From: Polaribacter butkevichii
GTDB taxonomy: Bacteria > Bacteroidota > Bacteroidia > Flavobacteriales > Flavobacteriaceae
Direction of reading: 5' to 3'
NCBI RefSeq assembly: GCF_038024105.1
Contig: NZ_CP150661.1
Coordinates: 3,439,501-3,503,500 of the forward strand
DNA: 64,000 nucleotides
Shown piece by piece: positions 61,513 through 64,000 of the stretch (position 1 is its first letter; each line of letters starts with the position of its first letter). The translations under genes were made by a program, and so were the position numbers. The notes beneath the pieces are model-generated. The model had not been told where the DNA came from, did not search any database, and saw only the letters and a program-made list of their open reading frames with translations.

Positions 61513-63528
61513 TTGGCAACTCATAAAAAAAGCATTCTTACAAAATTTTACCTGGTGGCTGCTTTTATGACGCTTTTTTTGTTGGCGATTGTGTTTCGTG
61601 TATTTACAATTCAGCATTCAGAAGGAGATAAGTATAGAAAGCTTTCTACAGAGTTAACTATTAGGCAAGATACTGTATATGCAAATAAGGGAAATGTGTA
61701 TGCGGCAGACGGAAACTTGTTGGCAACATCGATGTCTAAGTTTACTATTAGAATGGATGTGGTTGCGGTAGATAGTCAGGTGTTTGAAAAAAACATTGTA
61801 GCGTTGTCTAAAAAGCTTTCTGAAATGTTGGGGAAAACTCCAGGTTATTATCAACGTAAGTTAAGAAGTGCAAAAAAGAGGAGGAATAGGTATTTGCTAA
61901 TTGCAAGAAATATAGGGTATACAGATTATTTAAAAATAAAGCAATTTCCAATTTTTAATAAAGGAGTTTATAAAGGCGGTTTTATTGCAGAGCATAAAAC
62001 GGTAAGAGCGCATCCGATAGGTAAAATTGCAGAGCGTACTATTGGGTATGATGATTTTAGAGGAGAAGCAGGTATAGAAGGTGCTTTTGCTGATTATATG
62101 CAAGGTGAAAATGGGTTGAGATGGAAGCAGAAAATTGCTAAAAATCAATGGAAACCTATAAATGATGTTAATGAAAAAGAACCTATAGATGGTCATGATA
62201 TTATTACGACTATAGATGTTAATATTCAGGATATAACGCATCATGCGTTGTTAGATAACTTAGCATATTTTGAGGCAGAACATGGTTGTGCAGTGGTTAT
62301 GGAAACGGCAACAGGAGAAATTAAAGCAATTTCTAATTTAGGAAGAACGTCTAAAGGAACCTATTACGAAAAAAGAAATTATGCGGTTTGGGAGAGTCAT
62401 GAGCCAGGTTCTACTTTTAAGTTGGCAAGTTTAATGGTGGCTTTAGATGATAAAGTTATCGATACTTCTACAGTGGTAGATACGGAGAAAGGTAGAATTT
62501 ATGTTAATAATAGAAAGGTAGAGGATTCTCATAGAGGAGGTTACGGTAAGATTTCTGCGGCAAGGGTTTTGGAGGTTTCGTCGAATGTTGGAGTGGTAAA
62601 GATTATAAAAAAGTTTTATGATAAAAACCCAGAGAAATATTATAATAAAATAGCTGAATATGGTTTTACAAAGCCTATTGGTTTTCAAATAAAAGGAGAA
62701 GGGAAGCCTTATGTTCCGAATCCTAAAGATAAGGAATGGAGTAAAATTTCTTTAGAGTGGATGGCTTGGGGTTATGGGGTTTCTGTTACGCCAATGCAAA
62801 CATTAATGTTTTACAATGCGGTTGCAAATAATGGGGTTATGGTAAAACCAAGGTTTGTTAAAGAATTAAGAAGAGAGGATAAAACAGAGAAACTTTTTGA
62901 AACAGAGATTGTAAATCCTAAAATAGCTTCAGATGAAACTTTAGCGAAGTTGAAAAAAGTGTTAGAAAACGTTGTAACTAAAGGTACGGCACGTAATATT
63001 TATTCTCCTAACTTTTCTATGGCAGGTAAAACAGGGACGGCAAAAAAGTACATTCCAAAGCATGTAGATGAGAAAGGTAAAACAGTATTTGGACATTATT
63101 CTACCAAGCATTATGTAGCGTCGTTTGCGGGTTTTTTTCCTGCGGATAAACCAAAATATTCTTGCATTGTGGTAATTCATGATCCAAAGAAAGAGAAAGG
63201 GTATTATGGTGCAACTGTTGCGGGGCCTGTGTTTAAAGAGATTGCACAAAAAATTTATACAACTACACCTATAGATAATCAGTCTGTAGATGATAAAATA
63301 GAATTTGCGTCGATTGAAAAGCAGTATTTAAGTTTTGATAAAAAATTAAATAAAGAATATCATGAAATTCCGGATGTTAGAGGGATGTCTGGTATGGATG
63401 CTTTGGCGTTGTTAGAAAATATTGGATTAAAAGTGCAGGTTTCTGGAGCGGGAAAAGTGAAGTCTCAATCACTACGAAAAGGAGAGAAGTTAATAAAAGG
63501 ACAAACAATTATTTTAAAACTTTCATAA
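61513..63528 (+). CDS. ftsI: Division-specific penicillin-binding transpeptidase with PASTA domain
   Basis: 671 residues from a TTG at 61513. N-terminal membrane anchor (about 12-33), dimerisation domain, then the transpeptidase with Ser300 in PGSTFK, S356-x-N358 and K506TG in GKTGTA. A single PASTA domain is at about 610-671 (IPDVRGMSGMDALALLENIG). It cross-links septal peptidoglycan with FtsW. It starts 6 bp after the ftsL-like gene. Confidence 0.95.
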   Translation: MATHKKSILTKFYLVAAFMTLFLLAIVFRVFTIQHSEGDKYRKLSTELTIRQDTVYANKGNVYAADGNLLATSMSKFTIRMDVVAVDSQVFEKNIVALSKKLSEMLGKTPGYYQRKLRSAKKRRNRYLLIARNIGYTDYLKIKQFPIFNKGVYKGGFIAEHKTVRAHPIGKIAERTIGYDDFRGEAGIEGAFADYMQGENGLRWKQKIAKNQWKPINDVNEKEPIDGHDIITTIDVNIQDITHHALLDNLAYFEAEHGCAVVMETATGEIKAISNLGRTSKGTYYEKRNYAVWESHEPGSTFKLASLMVALDDKVIDTSTVVDTEKGRIYVNNRKVEDSHRGGYGKISAARVLEVSSNVGVVKIIKKFYDKNPEKYYNKIAEYGFTKPIGFQIKGEGKPYVPNPKDKEWSKISLEWMAWGYGVSVTPMQTLMFYNAVANNGVMVKPRFVKELRREDKTEKLFETEIVNPKIASDETLAKLKKVLENVVTKGTARNIYSPNFSMAGKTGTAKKYIPKHVDEKGKTVFGHYSTKHYVASFAGFFPADKPKYSCIVVIHDPKKEKGYYGATVAGPVFKEIAQKIYTTTPIDNQSVDDKIEFASIEKQYLSFDKKLNKEYHEIPDVRGMSGMDALALLENIGLKVQVSGAGKVKSQSLRKGEKLIKGQTIILKLS

Positions 63529-63529
63529 G

Positions 63530-64000
63530 CTGAAAAATTTAAAAGACATATTATATCAGGTTGCTATTCATCAAGTATTTGGACTTACAGATATTAAGGT
63601 GAATTCTATTGTTTTTGATTCTAGAAAGATTGAAAAGAATGCTGTTTTTGTTGCTCAAAAAGGAGTTTCAGTAGATGGGCATTTATATATAGATAAAGCA
63701 ATTTCTTTAGGAGCAATCGCAATTATTTGCGAAGATTTTCCTGCGGATAAAAAAGAAGGAATTACTTATGTTCAGGTGACGGATGCAAATGTAGCATTGG
63801 CTATTATGGCGTCTAATTTTTATAACAATCCATCAAAAAAACTTCCTTTAGTGGGAGTTACGGGTACTAATGGTAAAACAACAATAGCATCACTTTTATA
63901 TCAATTATTTAAAAAAGCGGGTTATAAAGTTGGTTTACTTTCTACTGTTAAAATTTTGGTTGATGAAACGGAGTTTAAGGCAACGCATACAACACCAGAT
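63530..64000 (+). CDS. murE: UDP-MurNAc-peptide ligase MurE, 5' part (3' end beyond window)
   Basis: 157 codons are visible. The N-terminal domain (KNLKDILYQ; VNSIVFDSRKIEKNAVFVA; GHLYIDKAISLGA) is followed by the ATP-binding VGVTGTNGKTT at about 108-117 and THTTPD at the end. The frame has a stop at 63515 and no ATG, GTG or TTG before the conserved start, so translation seems to begin at CTG 63530 immediately after the ftsI stop (TAAGCTG). MurE adds the third peptide residue, probably meso-diaminopimelate, to UDP-MurNAc-dipeptide. Confidence 0.9.
   Translation, partial: MKNLKDILYQVAIHQVFGLTDIKVNSIVFDSRKIEKNAVFVAQKGVSVDGHLYIDKAISLGAIAIICEDFPADKKEGITYVQVTDANVALAIMASNFYNNPSKKLPLVGVTGTNGKTTIASLLYQLFKKAGYKVGLLSTVKILVDETEFKATHTTPD

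Overview
The window is low-GC DNA from a member of the Flavobacteriaceae (Bacteroidota), most like marine genera such as Polaribacter or Tenacibaculum. The evidence is a T9SS-sorted surface protein, a SusC/SusD pair, an S46 dipeptidyl-peptidase, TAnnTTTG-type promoters, few Shine-Dalgarno sequences, several TTG/GTG starts, and numerous short palindromic intergenic repeats. The genus is an inference. No rRNA, tRNA, insertion sequence, phage gene or CRISPR array was recognised.

Layout. 1-4.6 kb: the 5' part of a TonB-dependent receptor, an AraC/GyrI-like regulator, two small membrane-associated proteins, a type II NADH dehydrogenase and an unknown protein. 4.7-10.8 kb: a large T9SS-sorted LamG/beta-helix/LRR surface protein next to a LytTR response regulator and LytS-type kinase, with matching 21-bp-phased direct repeats upstream of the surface protein and of the kinase. 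11-18 kb: dnaK, DUF2853, L-serine dehydratase, YaaA, a HAD phosphatase and a LacI regulator. 18.2-22.3 kb: a four-gene overlapping operon of glycosyltransferases plus a YwqK/MORN-like protein. 22.3-31.9 kb: a polyferredoxin and FAD oxidoreductase, a divergent beta-barrel protein and GH-like lipoprotein, a universal stress protein, a duplicated-domain lipoprotein coupled to a BamA-like barrel, and a PPP-type phosphatase. 31.9-35 kb: an S46 peptidase and a sterol-desaturase-like enzyme.

35-48.3 kb is the most distinctive region: an extended arsenosugar locus, all on the minus strand. It holds a DUF547 protein, an AhpD-like protein, ArsS (radical SAM), two DUF2064/TIGR04282 transferases, SusC/SusD, a sodium:solute symporter, a Cys-rich degenerate metallophosphoesterase, ArsM, a rhodanese and purine nucleoside phosphorylase. 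ArsM and ArsS make methylated and 5'-deoxyadenosyl arsenicals. The phosphorylase, transferases and transporters suggest further processing and exchange with the environment. Almost every wide gap here carries a different class of short inverted repeat.

48.5-59.6 kb: fabD, a YhcC-type radical SAM protein, galE, a DegT aminotransferase, a penicillin acylase, an aldehyde dehydrogenase, a pseudouridine synthase, engB and an alpha/beta hydrolase. 59.7-64 kb: the start of the dcw division/cell-wall cluster (mraZ, rsmH, ftsL-like, ftsI with PASTA, murE cut by the window end), preceded by three perfectly phased MraZ boxes.
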